A DNA stretch of 64,000 bases from UBA1757 sp045627385 (GTDB lineage Bacteria; Bacteroidota; Bacteroidia; Bacteroidales; UBA1402), in NCBI GenBank assembly GCA_045627385.1, contig JAZQNO010000013.1:62001-126000 (forward strand), in the 5' to 3' direction. Under the pieces are notes generated by a model, which saw nothing but the letters and a program-made list of their open reading frames with translations, did no database searches and had not been told where the DNA came from. The position numbers and the translations under genes were made by a program. Of the stretch, positions 51,845-60,908 are shown piece after piece. Each line of letters starts with the position of its first letter. Within the stretch, counting starts at the first letter, position 1.

Positions 51845-53404
51845 ATGAATATACAGAAGTTTATATATATATGTCTGGTTGCAGAATTGCTGTCCTCATG
51901 CATCCAGGATGTGCAACCTGAAGGTCAACATGTCAGCGGCATGTGGGCGATTGTGAACGAACAGTCCCAAACAAACAAATACATACAGTTTAGAGATGGC
52001 TACATGGCTGAGTACTTCGCTTCTGACTTACTGACCGTGGCAGATGGGCTGATCTGGCATTCATCGGAAGATGATTTCATAAATTCGAAGTCAAAGAAGT
52101 ACAGACTTGATTCTGACGGTAATCTTTTCCTCGAAGGTAAAATCGCTGGAAAGCTCATCATTGATGGCGACAAAATGAAATATGGCAAGGTGGATGCTGT
52201 TGCCGTCACCGGATTCTCAGAAGATTGGTATTCGACCATTGTAACCGGCGTCAGCAATAATCAGATATATGCGGACCTGCTTGCGCAGGAGTTTACGTTT
52301 GACCTATCTGTGACCAATCCTATCCCGAACTCTTCTGTAACTCTTTCTGTCTCACCAGCGGGAAGTGCCACTGCAAGTATATTGCCGGATAATAAATGTA
52401 AAGTCGCATTGCCGGAGTCCAAGACAAATTCAAAAGCAACCATCACTTTCAGTTATCCTGGTGCTGCCAATGTCATGGTCGACGTGATCCGTAGTGCAAG
52501 TTCCTTTATTTCCGTGTCCAAGACGGACTGGGCGTATGAGTATAATTCCCAGAATGTTTCCATCCCGTGTACTCTTGCCAATCCGTTGGCTGGAGCATCA
52601 GTGGCAGCGGAACTCATAACCCCGGTATCCTGGATAAAGGGACTTTCAACAGATGGCTCGTCGGTGAAATTCTCGATAGATGCCAACAATGATCTATCCG
52701 TGAGCTCCCGGATGGCTAGTATAAAACTTTCAGCGAATAGATGTCAGGATGTGATTCTCAACATCACTCAGATGGGTAAAAATTATGCTGTTGATCTTGG
52801 CCTGAGTGTCAAGTGGGCTGCCTGCAATCTCGGTGCCACAAGTCGTGAGGAATATGGTGGTTATTACCAGTGGGCCGGAACAAAGGACGTGACCAGTACC
52901 AGCATTTATCTTGTTATGAGCAACTGCCCTTACCATACCGGTTCAAGTTATTCGTCAGGTTGGACGAAGTACATTCCTTCAGGAAAATCATCCTACTGGT
53001 CCGGTTCGGGCAGTCCCGATAACAAGACGGTCCTCGATGCCGAGGATGACGTGGCCCAGGTCAAGTTGGGCGGCAAGTGGCGTATGCCGACAAGAGAAGA
53101 GTGGGATGAACTTAGGAATACAAGCAACTGTTCATGGACATGGACTTCCATCAACGGAATCGACGGATACAAGGTTCAGTCCAAGAAGCCAGGATACACT
53201 GGTAATTGGATTTTTTTGCCCGCCGCGGGCTATCGCAACTACGACAGCCTGAGCGGTGTCGGTTACAACGGTGACTATTGGTCTTCGTCGCTCTCTGCGG
53301 ACTCCCCGAACGGCGCGTACGGCCTCTACTTCAATTCGAACTACGTGAGCACGCCCAGCAACAACCGCTTCTTCGGGAAGTCTGTGCGTCCCGTCTCAGA
53401 CTAA
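51845..53404 (+). CDS. BACON-like/Fib_succ_major lipoprotein, candidate diversified protein
   Basis: 519 residues. Lipoprotein signal (IYICLVAELLSSC). Residues 25-125 form a lipocalin-like region; 125-310 hold two BACON-like sandwiches (SFISVSKTDWAYEYNSQNVS); 310-519 hold the Bacteroidetes Fib_succ_major paralogous domain (VDLGLSVKWAACNLGA, GGKWRMPTREEWDEL), related to the C-type-lectin fold. The last 60 residues (GYRNYDSLSG, GDYWSSSLSA, FGKSVRPVSD) match the layout of diversity-generating retroelement targets, with many AAC/TAC codons and a more G+C-rich sequence than the rest of the gene. It is probably surface exposed. A stable hairpin begins 3 bp after the stop. Confidence 0.78.
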   Translation: MNIQKFIYICLVAELLSSCIQDVQPEGQHVSGMWAIVNEQSQTNKYIQFRDGYMAEYFASDLLTVADGLIWHSSEDDFINSKSKKYRLDSDGNLFLEGKIAGKLIIDGDKMKYGKVDAVAVTGFSEDWYSTIVTGVSNNQIYADLLAQEFTFDLSVTNPIPNSSVTLSVSPAGSATASILPDNKCKVALPESKTNSKATITFSYPGAANVMVDVIRSASSFISVSKTDWAYEYNSQNVSIPCTLANPLAGASVAAELITPVSWIKGLSTDGSSVKFSIDANNDLSVSSRMASIKLSANRCQDVILNITQMGKNYAVDLGLSVKWAACNLGATSREEYGGYYQWAGTKDVTSTSIYLVMSNCPYHTGSSYSSGWTKYIPSGKSSYWSGSGSPDNKTVLDAEDDVAQVKLGGKWRMPTREEWDELRNTSNCSWTWTSINGIDGYKVQSKKPGYTGNWIFLPAAGYRNYDSLSGVGYNGDYWSSSLSADSPNGAYGLYFNSNYVSTPSNNRFFGKSVRPVSD

Positions 53405-53407
53405 TTT

Positions 53408-53550
53408 TGCTATGAGTCCAAGCGTCAGCAAGGACTCGTAGCATTAAAGGCAAAGCCGTCAGGCGAAGCCGCAACTAAAGGTCCCTGCCGGAGGCGGGAC
53501 CGCCTCTCCGCACGGCGAAGCTGTGCGGTGGCATTCGGCTGATCCGAATG
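53408..53550 (+). other. Chain of hairpins downstream of the lectin-like gene
   Basis: Consecutive stems: 53408-53419 with 53432-53443 (12 bp, one mismatch, 12-nt loop); 53480-53489 with 53493-53501; CCGCAC 53508-53513 with 53523-53528; CATTCGG 53532-53538 with 53544-53550. None has a clear T run. No reading frame. Could be an RNA element or structure used in DNA exchange. Confidence 0.6.
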
Positions 53551-53572
53551 TAGGGGCTTTTGGATTCTTTGT

Positions 53573-53636
53573 GTATTGAATTGACTTCATACAAAATGCC
53601 GGCCCTCTTGGGGGCCGGCATTCGTTTTTGTGCTCG
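53573..53636. terminator. Terminator hairpin within a 64-bp direct repeat (copy 2)
   Basis: Same hairpin as at 47080-47105, same orientation, one mismatch in 64 bp (position 9). It ends the plus-strand lipoprotein unit and faces susD. Confidence 0.85.
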
Positions 53637-53685
53637 TGTCAGCTTCCCGCGGCAGCTTTCCGCAGGAAGCTGCCGCGGGAAAGCC

Positions 53686-55305
53686 TTACAGACTTACATT
53701 GTCGGGATTCTGCTCCAGAGCGGGGTTGGAATCCAGATCGCCTTTCGGAATCTTGAACAGGAAGTTCTTGGCGGGTTTGAAGAGCACTTCGGCATCGAAA
53801 TAGGTGATACCTTCGGTTATGCCGCGGATGCACTTCTGCGAGGAGTAGTCGGCCAGAACACCACGACGCAATTCGTCGAAGAAGATCTTGCCTTCGCCCA
53901 CGAACTCGAAGCGGCGCTGCTGGAAGATTTCCTCGTCCAGATCGGAGCCGGAGTAATCGGCCAGACCGGCACGGTTGCGCACTTCATTGACACAGGCTAC
54001 GGCCGTGGGACCGCCGGTGGCGGGAGCGCCCAGCAGGTTGGCGGCTTCGGCATAGTTGAGCAGCACTTCGGCATAGCGGAGCATGGGGAAGTTGGCGTTG
54101 GGACGCTGCAGCGAGAAGTCGGTGTGCTGGTCGAAATACTTGCAGTTGAACACGGCACGGTGTTCGGCGTTGCGGTCGTTGGTGATGACCGGATTCCAAT
54201 GCAGGGTGGCGGCGTCGAAGGTGTGGGCGGTGCCGTCGTTCTCTTCGAAATAGGTCAGGAAAGCTTCGGCACGTCGGTCACCGTTGTTGACCATTTCCTG
54301 ATAGAGGAAACCGGACACACCCATGCGGGCATACTGGTAGCAGCCCATGTAGTTGCTGTAGGTGCGGCCCAGACCGAAACGGATGTGCATGTCGTTGCTC
54401 TGGCTGGGAGAGTTGGCAAACTGGAGTTCGAATATCGATTCCTGGTTGTTCTTGGCACCTGCTTCGTTGAACCAGTAGAACTGGTCGGTGAAGTTGGGCA
54501 TGAGGCTGTAGACACCCGATGCGATGACTGCGTAGCTGTAGTCGCGGGCGGCCGTGAGGAACTCGTTCTTGCGGGCCTGTTCTCCGTTGACATCGCTCAT
54601 GGAAGCGCGGTAGAGGTATACCTCGCCCAGAAGTGCCTGGGCCGATCCTTTGCTGGCGCGCCATACGTCGTAGCCGCTGGCACCTCTTTCGGGCAGCAGG
54701 CTCTCGGCCAGTTTCAGGTCTTCGATGATGCGGTCATAGGTCTCGGCCACGGTTTTGCGCGGGGTTTCCAGACCTTCGATACCGTTGGTGTAGGTGGTGG
54801 GAAGGGGCACACCGCCAAAGAGACGGAGCAGATGGAAGAAGGAGTAGGCGCGGAGGAAATAGGCCTGTCCGTTGATGCGGTCGGCACTCTCCTGAGGCAT
54901 GTCGGACACGCTGCCCACACGCCCGAGGACGATGTTGGCGCGGTTCACGCATTCGTAGGCGACGCCCCATACTTTGTGGACACCGTTGCTGGCGCTTTCG
55001 TTGTTGGCGTCAGACCACTTGTTGATGAGCTCCATGTTGTTCTTGTTGTACGTGGGCCATGCCTGCTCGGTGAGCAGCTCGATGTTGGCAAGATACAACT
55101 GGCTGTTGCTGCGGTAAATCTGGCGAAAACGGTTGTAGGCACCGTTCAGAGCCTGATTGACCTCTGCCTCGGTCTTGTAGAAGGCGTTCGGGTCGATGAA
55201 GGTGTAGGTGGTCTCGGTGAGGTCGTTGCACCCCGTCAGAGACAAACCGCCCAAAACGGCTGCTGCCATGGCAAAACGGGCAGCGAAATTTTTGATATGT
55301 TTCAT
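53686..55305 (-). CDS. SusD/RagB family nutrient-binding outer-membrane lipoprotein
   Basis: 539 residues. The lipobox is LGGLSLTGCND. It shows the helical TPR-like scaffold of SusD (EVNQALNGAYNRFRQIY, ADRINGQAYFLRAYSFFHLLRLFGGVPLP) and the C-terminal RRFEFVGEGKIFFDELRRG segment. It caps the SusC transporter as a hinged lid and captures glycans at the cell surface. It lies 14 bp downstream of susC, the invariant arrangement of polysaccharide-utilisation loci. Confidence 0.96.
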   Translation of the reverse strand: MKHIKNFAARFAMAAAVLGGLSLTGCNDLTETTYTFIDPNAFYKTEAEVNQALNGAYNRFRQIYRSNSQLYLANIELLTEQAWPTYNKNNMELINKWSDANNESASNGVHKVWGVAYECVNRANIVLGRVGSVSDMPQESADRINGQAYFLRAYSFFHLLRLFGGVPLPTTYTNGIEGLETPRKTVAETYDRIIEDLKLAESLLPERGASGYDVWRASKGSAQALLGEVYLYRASMSDVNGEQARKNEFLTAARDYSYAVIASGVYSLMPNFTDQFYWFNEAGAKNNQESIFELQFANSPSQSNDMHIRFGLGRTYSNYMGCYQYARMGVSGFLYQEMVNNGDRRAEAFLTYFEENDGTAHTFDAATLHWNPVITNDRNAEHRAVFNCKYFDQHTDFSLQRPNANFPMLRYAEVLLNYAEAANLLGAPATGGPTAVACVNEVRNRAGLADYSGSDLDEEIFQQRRFEFVGEGKIFFDELRRGVLADYSSQKCIRGITEGITYFDAEVLFKPAKNFLFKIPKGDLDSNPALEQNPDNVSL

Positions 55306-55319
55306 AACTGTTTCTGTCT

Positions 55320-58300
55320 TTAGAATTTAGTACTGAGTCCGAAGAGAACCGTCTTGGGGAAGGGGTTCGAAACGTCGCCGTTCTCGGGGTTGTAACCCTC
55401 GTGGTTGGCGGCTGTGACAAAATTCTGCAGATTGACATTTAATGTCAAATCGCTGAGACCGGTAATCTTGACGAGCTTGGAGAGGTCGTAGCTCAGCTGG
55501 ATGTTCTTCAGGATGAAGTAGTTCCAGTTGCCGTTGGTGCGGTCGCTCAACATGATGCCCTTGGCGCCGGCGCAAGGATAGGTGCCGTTGGGATTGGTGG
55601 TGGCGTTGAACATCTGCTCGTAGGCGTTGCGTGAGGGCACGCCTGCCAGGTTGCGCACGTTGCTGTTGGCCCAGAGCAGGTAGCTGCCGATGTTCTGGTA
55701 GCCGATGGCCCAGCGGGTTCCGTTGGCATTGGCATCTTCGGCACCGGCCATGGAAGCGTAGTCCCATGCGCCCTGTCCGTAGGCGGAGAAGGTGAAGTCT
55801 TTGAACTGGAAGCCGAGGTTGAGACCGTAGAAGTATTTGGGCTCGACACTGCCGATGCAGTAGGCGTCGTTGACGGTGAGCTGGCCGTCGGGGGTTTCGC
55901 CCATGTCTTCATACATTTCACTGCCGATGTGGGCGGTGCCGGCTGCGCCGGGAACGCGGGCAATGTAGTCGTCGAGTTCGGCCTGGTTGTGGATGATGCC
56001 CATGGAATGACGGGCATAGACGCCGTTGACGGGTTCGCCCACGCGGAGGATGCCGCAAAGGCCGGTGGTGGTGAAGCCGTCATAGACGATCACCTGGTCC
56101 ACGTCGCCGTAGAGCTTGACAATCTCGTTGGTGTTGTAGGTGAAGTTGGCTCCGGCGAAGAGGCGGAAGTCGCCCGTGCGCAGGATGTCGCCGTCGATGG
56201 AGAATTCGAAACCGCGGTTGTTGACTTCACCCACATTGCTCATGACTTTGCTGAAACCCGAAGTGGAGGGAATGGGCACTTCGTAGAGCAGGTTGGTGGT
56301 GTTGCGGTTGTAGTAGTCGAAGATGATGTTGGCGCGGTCGAAGAGGGTGAGGTCGAAACCGAGGTCGACCTGGGCCGTGCGTTCCCATTTGAGCTTGCTG
56401 TTACCTACAGACTCGTAGTAGCCGGTGAGGTTGGATGTGCCGTCGGTGTAGTTGGAGTCGCCATCGGAAGTGGCCAGTCGGGAAAGCGATCTGTAGTTGC
56501 CGATTTCCTGGTTGCCGGTGATACCGTAGCTGGCACGGAGTTTCAGGTTGGTGATGGCTTCGACGTCTTTGAGAAAGCTTTCCTCAGAGGCGCGCCAGCC
56601 GAGACCCACCGAGGGGAAGGTGCCCCATTTGGAGTCGGCGCCGAAGCGGGAGGAACCGTCGCGGCGGACAGTGGCGGTGAGCAGGTATTTGTCGGCAAAG
56701 GCGTAGGAGAGGCGTCCGGTCCAGGAGATGAGACGGTTGCCCTGGATGCCGCTGGCGTAGGTGACGGATTCCTTGCTGGCACCGCCGAAATCGTAGGCCT
56801 GGAGTGCCATGTTGGAGAACTGTCCTGAGAGGGAACTGTTGTTGTAGCTGTAGTCTTGCCAGGAATAGACGCCGGTGAGCGTGAGTCGGTGGTTGCCCCA
56901 CTTATTGTTATAGGTGAGGATGTTGTCCATCAGTTTGCTGCGGGTGCGGTACCAGCTGTGGCTGCCGGTGCCGGTGGTGGAGCCTGAATCGATGGCTCTG
57001 GCACTCTGGTTGCCTGTCCAGCGGTAGTTGTACGAATACTTGGTGTCGTAGCCGACGTTGAGGCGGTAGTTCAGGTGCTTGTTGAAATCGATCTGTGCGT
57101 AGAAGTTGCCCAGGAAGCGCAGGTTCTTGCGGGTGATGCGTTCGTTGTTCTGTGCGGCGACTGCGTTGAAGGCTTCGCCGTGTCTGACGACGTTGTAGGA
57201 ACCGTCCTCGTTGTAGACGGGGTCGGTGGGCCAGCCGTAGCGGTAGATGTCGTTGAGCACTTCTTCGTGCGAGGTGCGACGGTTGGTGGTGACGTGCATG
57301 CTCGAACCGATCTTGAGCCAGTTGTTGACTTGCTGGTCGAGGTTGTTGTGGATGGTGATTTTCTCAAATCCGACATTTTCGACCAGGCCTTCCTGATCGT
57401 AGTAGTTGACTGAGAACATGTGGCGGGTGCCGTTGTGGCCGCCCAGGATGTTGACACCGTAGTCCTGTGTCATGGCGTTGTCCTTGAGGGCTTCGTCCTG
57501 CCAGTCGACGTTGGTGACGGTGGGCTCGGTGGGGAAGGGTTCGCCGTTGCCCTGCTGGGCATAGGCCTGGCGCATGTAGCTGACGAATTCGTCGCCGGTG
57601 AGCACTTCGGTCAGGCGGGTGGGCGACTGTATGCCGAGATTGGCATGGAGATGGACGCTGCTCTTGCCTTCGGCGCCTTTCTTGGTGGTGATCATGACCA
57701 CACCGTTGGCACCGCGCGAACCGTAGATGGCGGTGGCGGAGGCGTCTTTGAGGATTTCCATGGACTCGATGTCGGAGGCGCTGATATCGTTCATGTCGGC
57801 GTCAACCAAAGGAAATCCGTCGACAACAATCAGAGGATCGGTCGAGGCGTTGATGGACGATGATCCGCGGATGCGGAGAATCGGAGCTTCGCCGGGCTGG
57901 TTGTTGGTGAAGACGGCCAGACCGGTCGATTTGCCCTGAAGGGCTTCGATGGGGTTGGCGGCGATGGTGGTGGTGATGGCATCGCTGCGCAGAGATACGG
58001 TCGAGCCGGTCAGGTCGGCTTTTTTCATCGTACCGTAACCGACGACTACGACGTCTTCGAGTTCCTGGTCATTCGAAAGCATGACGATGTCGATGGACGT
58101 GCGTCCGGCAACGTTTTCTTCCTTTTCCTGATAACCGAGGTACTTCACCACGAGGATGTCCTGGCTGCCCGCATTGATGGAAAAGCGGCCGTTGACATCG
58201 GTGACGGTGCCGTTCTTGGAGCCTTTGACTTGAAGGATGGCTCCGATGAGCGCTTGCCCGGTATCGTCCTTGACGGTGCCGGCAATCATCTTTTGCTGGG

Positions 58301-58373
58301 CATAGGCTGCCAGGCTGAGAGTGGCCATCAGCAGCGCTGCACACAGCTTTTTGGAGAGACTTTTCAGCTTCAT
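55320..58373 (-). CDS. SusC/RagA family TonB-linked outer-membrane transporter
   Basis: 1017 residues. Signal peptide MKLKSLSKKLCAALLMATLSLAAYA. The N-terminal carboxypeptidase-regulatory-like domain is IAGTVKDDTGQALIGAILQV. The family signature DVVVVGYGTMKKADLTGS starts the plug (about 110-230, with IRGSSSINASTDPLIVVDG). A 22-strand barrel ends FPKTVLFGLSTKF. It imports oligosaccharides with TonB-ExbBD energy. There is no STN domain, so an anti-sigma link is unlikely. The start at 58373 is set by the signal peptide. Confidence 0.96.
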   Translation of the reverse strand: MKLKSLSKKLCAALLMATLSLAAYAQQKMIAGTVKDDTGQALIGAILQVKGSKNGTVTDVNGRFSINAGSQDILVVKYLGYQEKEENVAGRTSIDIVMLSNDQELEDVVVVGYGTMKKADLTGSTVSLRSDAITTTIAANPIEALQGKSTGLAVFTNNQPGEAPILRIRGSSSINASTDPLIVVDGFPLVDADMNDISASDIESMEILKDASATAIYGSRGANGVVMITTKKGAEGKSSVHLHANLGIQSPTRLTEVLTGDEFVSYMRQAYAQQGNGEPFPTEPTVTNVDWQDEALKDNAMTQDYGVNILGGHNGTRHMFSVNYYDQEGLVENVGFEKITIHNNLDQQVNNWLKIGSSMHVTTNRRTSHEEVLNDIYRYGWPTDPVYNEDGSYNVVRHGEAFNAVAAQNNERITRKNLRFLGNFYAQIDFNKHLNYRLNVGYDTKYSYNYRWTGNQSARAIDSGSTTGTGSHSWYRTRSKLMDNILTYNNKWGNHRLTLTGVYSWQDYSYNNSSLSGQFSNMALQAYDFGGASKESVTYASGIQGNRLISWTGRLSYAFADKYLLTATVRRDGSSRFGADSKWGTFPSVGLGWRASEESFLKDVEAITNLKLRASYGITGNQEIGNYRSLSRLATSDGDSNYTDGTSNLTGYYESVGNSKLKWERTAQVDLGFDLTLFDRANIIFDYYNRNTTNLLYEVPIPSTSGFSKVMSNVGEVNNRGFEFSIDGDILRTGDFRLFAGANFTYNTNEIVKLYGDVDQVIVYDGFTTTGLCGILRVGEPVNGVYARHSMGIIHNQAELDDYIARVPGAAGTAHIGSEMYEDMGETPDGQLTVNDAYCIGSVEPKYFYGLNLGFQFKDFTFSAYGQGAWDYASMAGAEDANANGTRWAIGYQNIGSYLLWANSNVRNLAGVPSRNAYEQMFNATTNPNGTYPCAGAKGIMLSDRTNGNWNYFILKNIQLSYDLSKLVKITGLSDLTLNVNLQNFVTAANHEGYNPENGDVSNPFPKTVLFGLSTKF

Positions 58374-58478
58374 ACCAATTTTGATTTTAGGGGTTAAATA
58401 GTAAGGGTGAACGATAATATAGTTAAATAATGTATATAAATCGGCCTTTTTTTTGATTTCGGAACTTAGATAGCGAGA

Positions 58479-58509
58479 CAAATATACAATTTTAATGAAC
58501 AATCCACAA
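58479..58509 (-). promoter_or_regulatory. susCD promoter
   Basis: On the minus strand TTG (58509-58507), 20-bp spacer, TATATTTG (58486-58479). The leader to susC is about 100 nt. Confidence 0.7.
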
Positions 58510-58562
58510 AATTGTAAATTTTTTTTGTCTGTTGTCCTTTCAATAGAATTGCACTAAATAAG

Positions 58563-59139
58563 AGTTCACCGACAGGTACCATAGGAATCATTGACGGCAG
58601 GGAGGCGATGGTGGTCGATCTTGGCGGGACAATCGGCAAGGTGGCTGTTGCTACAATGAATGTGGGTGCAGAAGATGTAAATGACTGTGGAACATCTTTT
58701 GCTTCAGTCGACGGCCTGGATACTGCCAGGAATGGTCTGACCGACGGATGGTATGTGCCGACGGCCGATGAACTGACGGCCCTGAAAGACTGCCTGGTAT
58801 GGAAACGGTGGGCGGCTTCGCGCTGAAGGGCTCGTTCCGGCAAAAGCAGCTGGACGGAGCAGAGAATGAGAACCTATACTATCTGAAGGATAATGAGTTC
58901 TATCATGCCAACAACAAGATCAACATTGCACCTTTCCGGGCCTACATCGAGGGCATGGGAGGTTTTCCGGCAAAGAGTCTCATGCTGATTGCAGAGGATG
59001 ATGAAGAAACCACCGTCATTCCGGGCCTGATGGATGCTGATGGAAACATAGATGAGACGGAAGCCTCGAACAAGGATTTTACACAATCCACGAGGGTTCC
59101 TGCACAGAAGAAGATGTGGACTGACTTTGGTTCAGGCCG
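58563..59139 (+). pseudogene. Remnant of a surface lipoprotein
   Basis: Coding-like sequence in two frames without a start or signal. 58608-58826 encodes MVVDLGGTIGKVAVATMNVG and DGWYVPTADELTALKD, like the WxMPTxEE segment of Fib_succ_major domains. 58799 onward encodes LYYLKDNEFYHANNKINIAP and FRAYIEGMGG, resembling the C-terminal domain of Bacteroidetes surface proteins with leucine-rich repeats. The frames break near 58800, and the 3' side runs into the end of the convergent gene at 59140. Confidence 0.6.
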
Positions 59140-60522
59140 TTATTCGCAGACGGGACGTATGGTCAGGCCTTCGCGGCGTGAATTGGCAAAAATCCGGGCA
59201 ACAGCACTGACGTCATTTTCCTGGATATACATGCCGGACGCCTTGTAGTCGCTGATTTTAGGCTCTTCTTCGACATCGGCACTGCTGAAGGACCGGTAGG
59301 TCGATGACCAATAGTAGCCTTCGTTGGGGTAATAGGGATTGTAATATTGGGTGTTGCCATCCTCGTCTGCGATATATTTACCGGCAAAAGGCAGGAAGAT
59401 GTGAGGGTCGGAAGTTGAATAGCTGCCCGACTCCTTGAGCTTGTAGACTCTGTATCCTTTTACTCCTGTGTTCTCGTAGTTGGTTTCGCAGACCCAATGG
59501 CAGTCGGTGATAAGTTCATTCATTTCTTCCCTGGTCGGCATACGCCAGGGAGATGCCCACTTTGTAAGGGCGGCATCGTCTTCAGAATCCAAGGTGAGCT
59601 TTTTGTCGGTAGCGTTGTACTTTGTCTGGGATTCCAGCCTGCCAAATGGATAGTCGGCCCAGGTCCAGGTATTTTCCACCGATCCGGACGTCACATTTCC
59701 CCACGAAAAATAACTGCCGTATTCGTCAGGTGTCTTGGCGCCTATGTTGCAGGTGGCCCAGAGTACACTCAGACCCAGGTCGACGAATTTGTGTTTGTTG
59801 TAGGAGTCGGTCTTGAACGAAGCATTGGTGATTTTGGAGCGTTCGATTATGAGAGACGAACTTGAAGGAAGGGACTTTGTCATGTCGCCGAATTCTATCG
59901 TCACATCGGTGTAGGTGCCGGCGGGCAGGGCTATGTAGAACTCTGTGCCGGCAGCGGAAATCGAGACAGGGTTGGCGCAACTCAAGCCCATGCGTACGGA
60001 ACTGGAATTGTAGTTTGCATTCAGGTAGATATCCTCGACAGTCATCTCCTTGACTTTGCTGATGGTGAGGCGCAGCAGGCCTCCGATGTTGGTGAAGCTT
60101 GCGTTGCTGGGCACGCCGTCTTTCACTTCGACCTCTGCGAGCATGGGAGAGTTGGCGATTCTGCCGGCAGTGTAGGTCTGTGCGGTTGGAATCTTCCCGT
60201 CTGTTGTGCCGTAGTATGCCGTATAGGTGCCGTCGGCAAGGGATGGGCCGGTGAATGTGCCTCTGGTTGTGCCCGCACCTTCGGAGAGGGTGAATGTTTT
60301 AGTACCGATAAGGATTTGGTCTCCTTCGCTCCAGAGCACGTCGTAGCCTGTGGCGTCGCTGCCGCTGAGGGCGGTCCTGGTCTGACTGTTTTCTGTAGAA
60401 GCGAATATGACGGTCTTTGCTTCGATTCCCAGATTGTTTCCGGGGGTCAATATTTCCTGGTTGCAGGAGGACAGGGAATACAGTGCAACCAGGGCAGCCA
60501 GTGCAATGATTGTTTTCTTCAT
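59140..60522 (-). CDS. Fimbrillin-like / Fib_succ_major lipoprotein
   Basis: 460 residues. The lipoprotein signal is MKKTIIALAALVALYSLSSC. The N-terminal half looks like a fimbrillin-type sandwich (TRTALSGSDATGYDVLWSEG, DQILIGTKTF). The C-terminal half is a Fib_succ_major domain (FVDLGLSVLWATCNIGAKTP, SPWRMPTREEMNEL, YYWSSTYRSF, LTIRPVCE), the same domain as in the lipoprotein at 51.8-53.4 kb, but here without the Asn/Tyr-rich variable-looking end. Probably surface exposed. The start at 60522 is set by the signal; a 48-codon gene precedes it by 13 bp. Confidence 0.82.
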   Translation of the reverse strand: MKKTIIALAALVALYSLSSCNQEILTPGNNLGIEAKTVIFASTENSQTRTALSGSDATGYDVLWSEGDQILIGTKTFTLSEGAGTTRGTFTGPSLADGTYTAYYGTTDGKIPTAQTYTAGRIANSPMLAEVEVKDGVPSNASFTNIGGLLRLTISKVKEMTVEDIYLNANYNSSSVRMGLSCANPVSISAAGTEFYIALPAGTYTDVTIEFGDMTKSLPSSSSLIIERSKITNASFKTDSYNKHKFVDLGLSVLWATCNIGAKTPDEYGSYFSWGNVTSGSVENTWTWADYPFGRLESQTKYNATDKKLTLDSEDDAALTKWASPWRMPTREEMNELITDCHWVCETNYENTGVKGYRVYKLKESGSYSTSDPHIFLPFAGKYIADEDGNTQYYNPYYPNEGYYWSSTYRSFSSADVEEEPKISDYKASGMYIQENDVSAVARIFANSRREGLTIRPVCE

Positions 60523-60535
60523 AATGCGTGCCGGT

Positions 60536-60682
60536 TTAGTTCCAATCTTCATCATCATAGCTGTAATCACTCATCTGGAACTGTTCGGTAGTTCCTTCGC
60601 TCTGGCAGATGATGGCCTGAGCCTTGATTTCCACGGTCTTCATCTGCGGAGACACGTAGAGAGCCTTTGGTTCTTTTACCAT
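60536..60682 (-). CDS. Short peptide gene, 48 residues
   Basis: Starts at ATG 60682: MVKEPKALYVSPQMKTVEIK, then AQAIICQSEGTTEQFQMSDY, ending SYDDEDWN. It resembles short Bacteroidales peptides of the form Y-x-x-P-x-M-x-x-x-E-x-x-x-x-x-x-x-C-x-S with an acidic, Trp-containing tail, often found next to lipoprotein genes. No signal peptide. A TAATTTTG -7 element is at 60730-60723 on the minus strand. It lies 13 bp upstream of the fimbrillin-like lipoprotein and is probably co-transcribed. Function unknown. Confidence 0.7.
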   Translation of the reverse strand: MVKEPKALYVSPQMKTVEIKAQAIICQSEGTTEQFQMSDYSYDDEDWN

Positions 60683-60857
60683 GTTATGTCTGTGTATTTG
60701 ATATGCAATTGTATATTGGCCGCAAAATTACAACATTTTTGTGGAATATCATTGTTCGGATGCTTCAACTTGGAATGATAACAGGACTTGTGTGTCTGGA
60801 TGACGGCTCGGTGAGCTGTTCTGAATTTCGATCGACGGAAAACTGTTTCCGTTTGGT

Positions 60858-60888
60858 TTGCAGATGTTGCGGCGATGGCTTACATTTG
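60858..60888 (+). promoter_or_regulatory. Promoter of the lyase-like gene
   Basis: TTG (60858-60860), 20-bp spacer, TACATTTG (60881-60888). An AGGAG sequence (60896-60900) precedes the ATG at 60909 by 8 nt, an unusually clear Shine-Dalgarno for this phylum. Confidence 0.78.
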
Positions 60889-60908
60889 CGAGAAAAGGAG
60901 TGTTGTAT

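Noticed and set aside
51845..60522. Template repeat or reverse transcriptase for the suspected diversified gene
   Set aside because: Read on both strands, I found no near-copy of 53225-53404 and no reverse-transcriptase motif in the window; the related lipoprotein at 59.1 kb is only a domain homologue.
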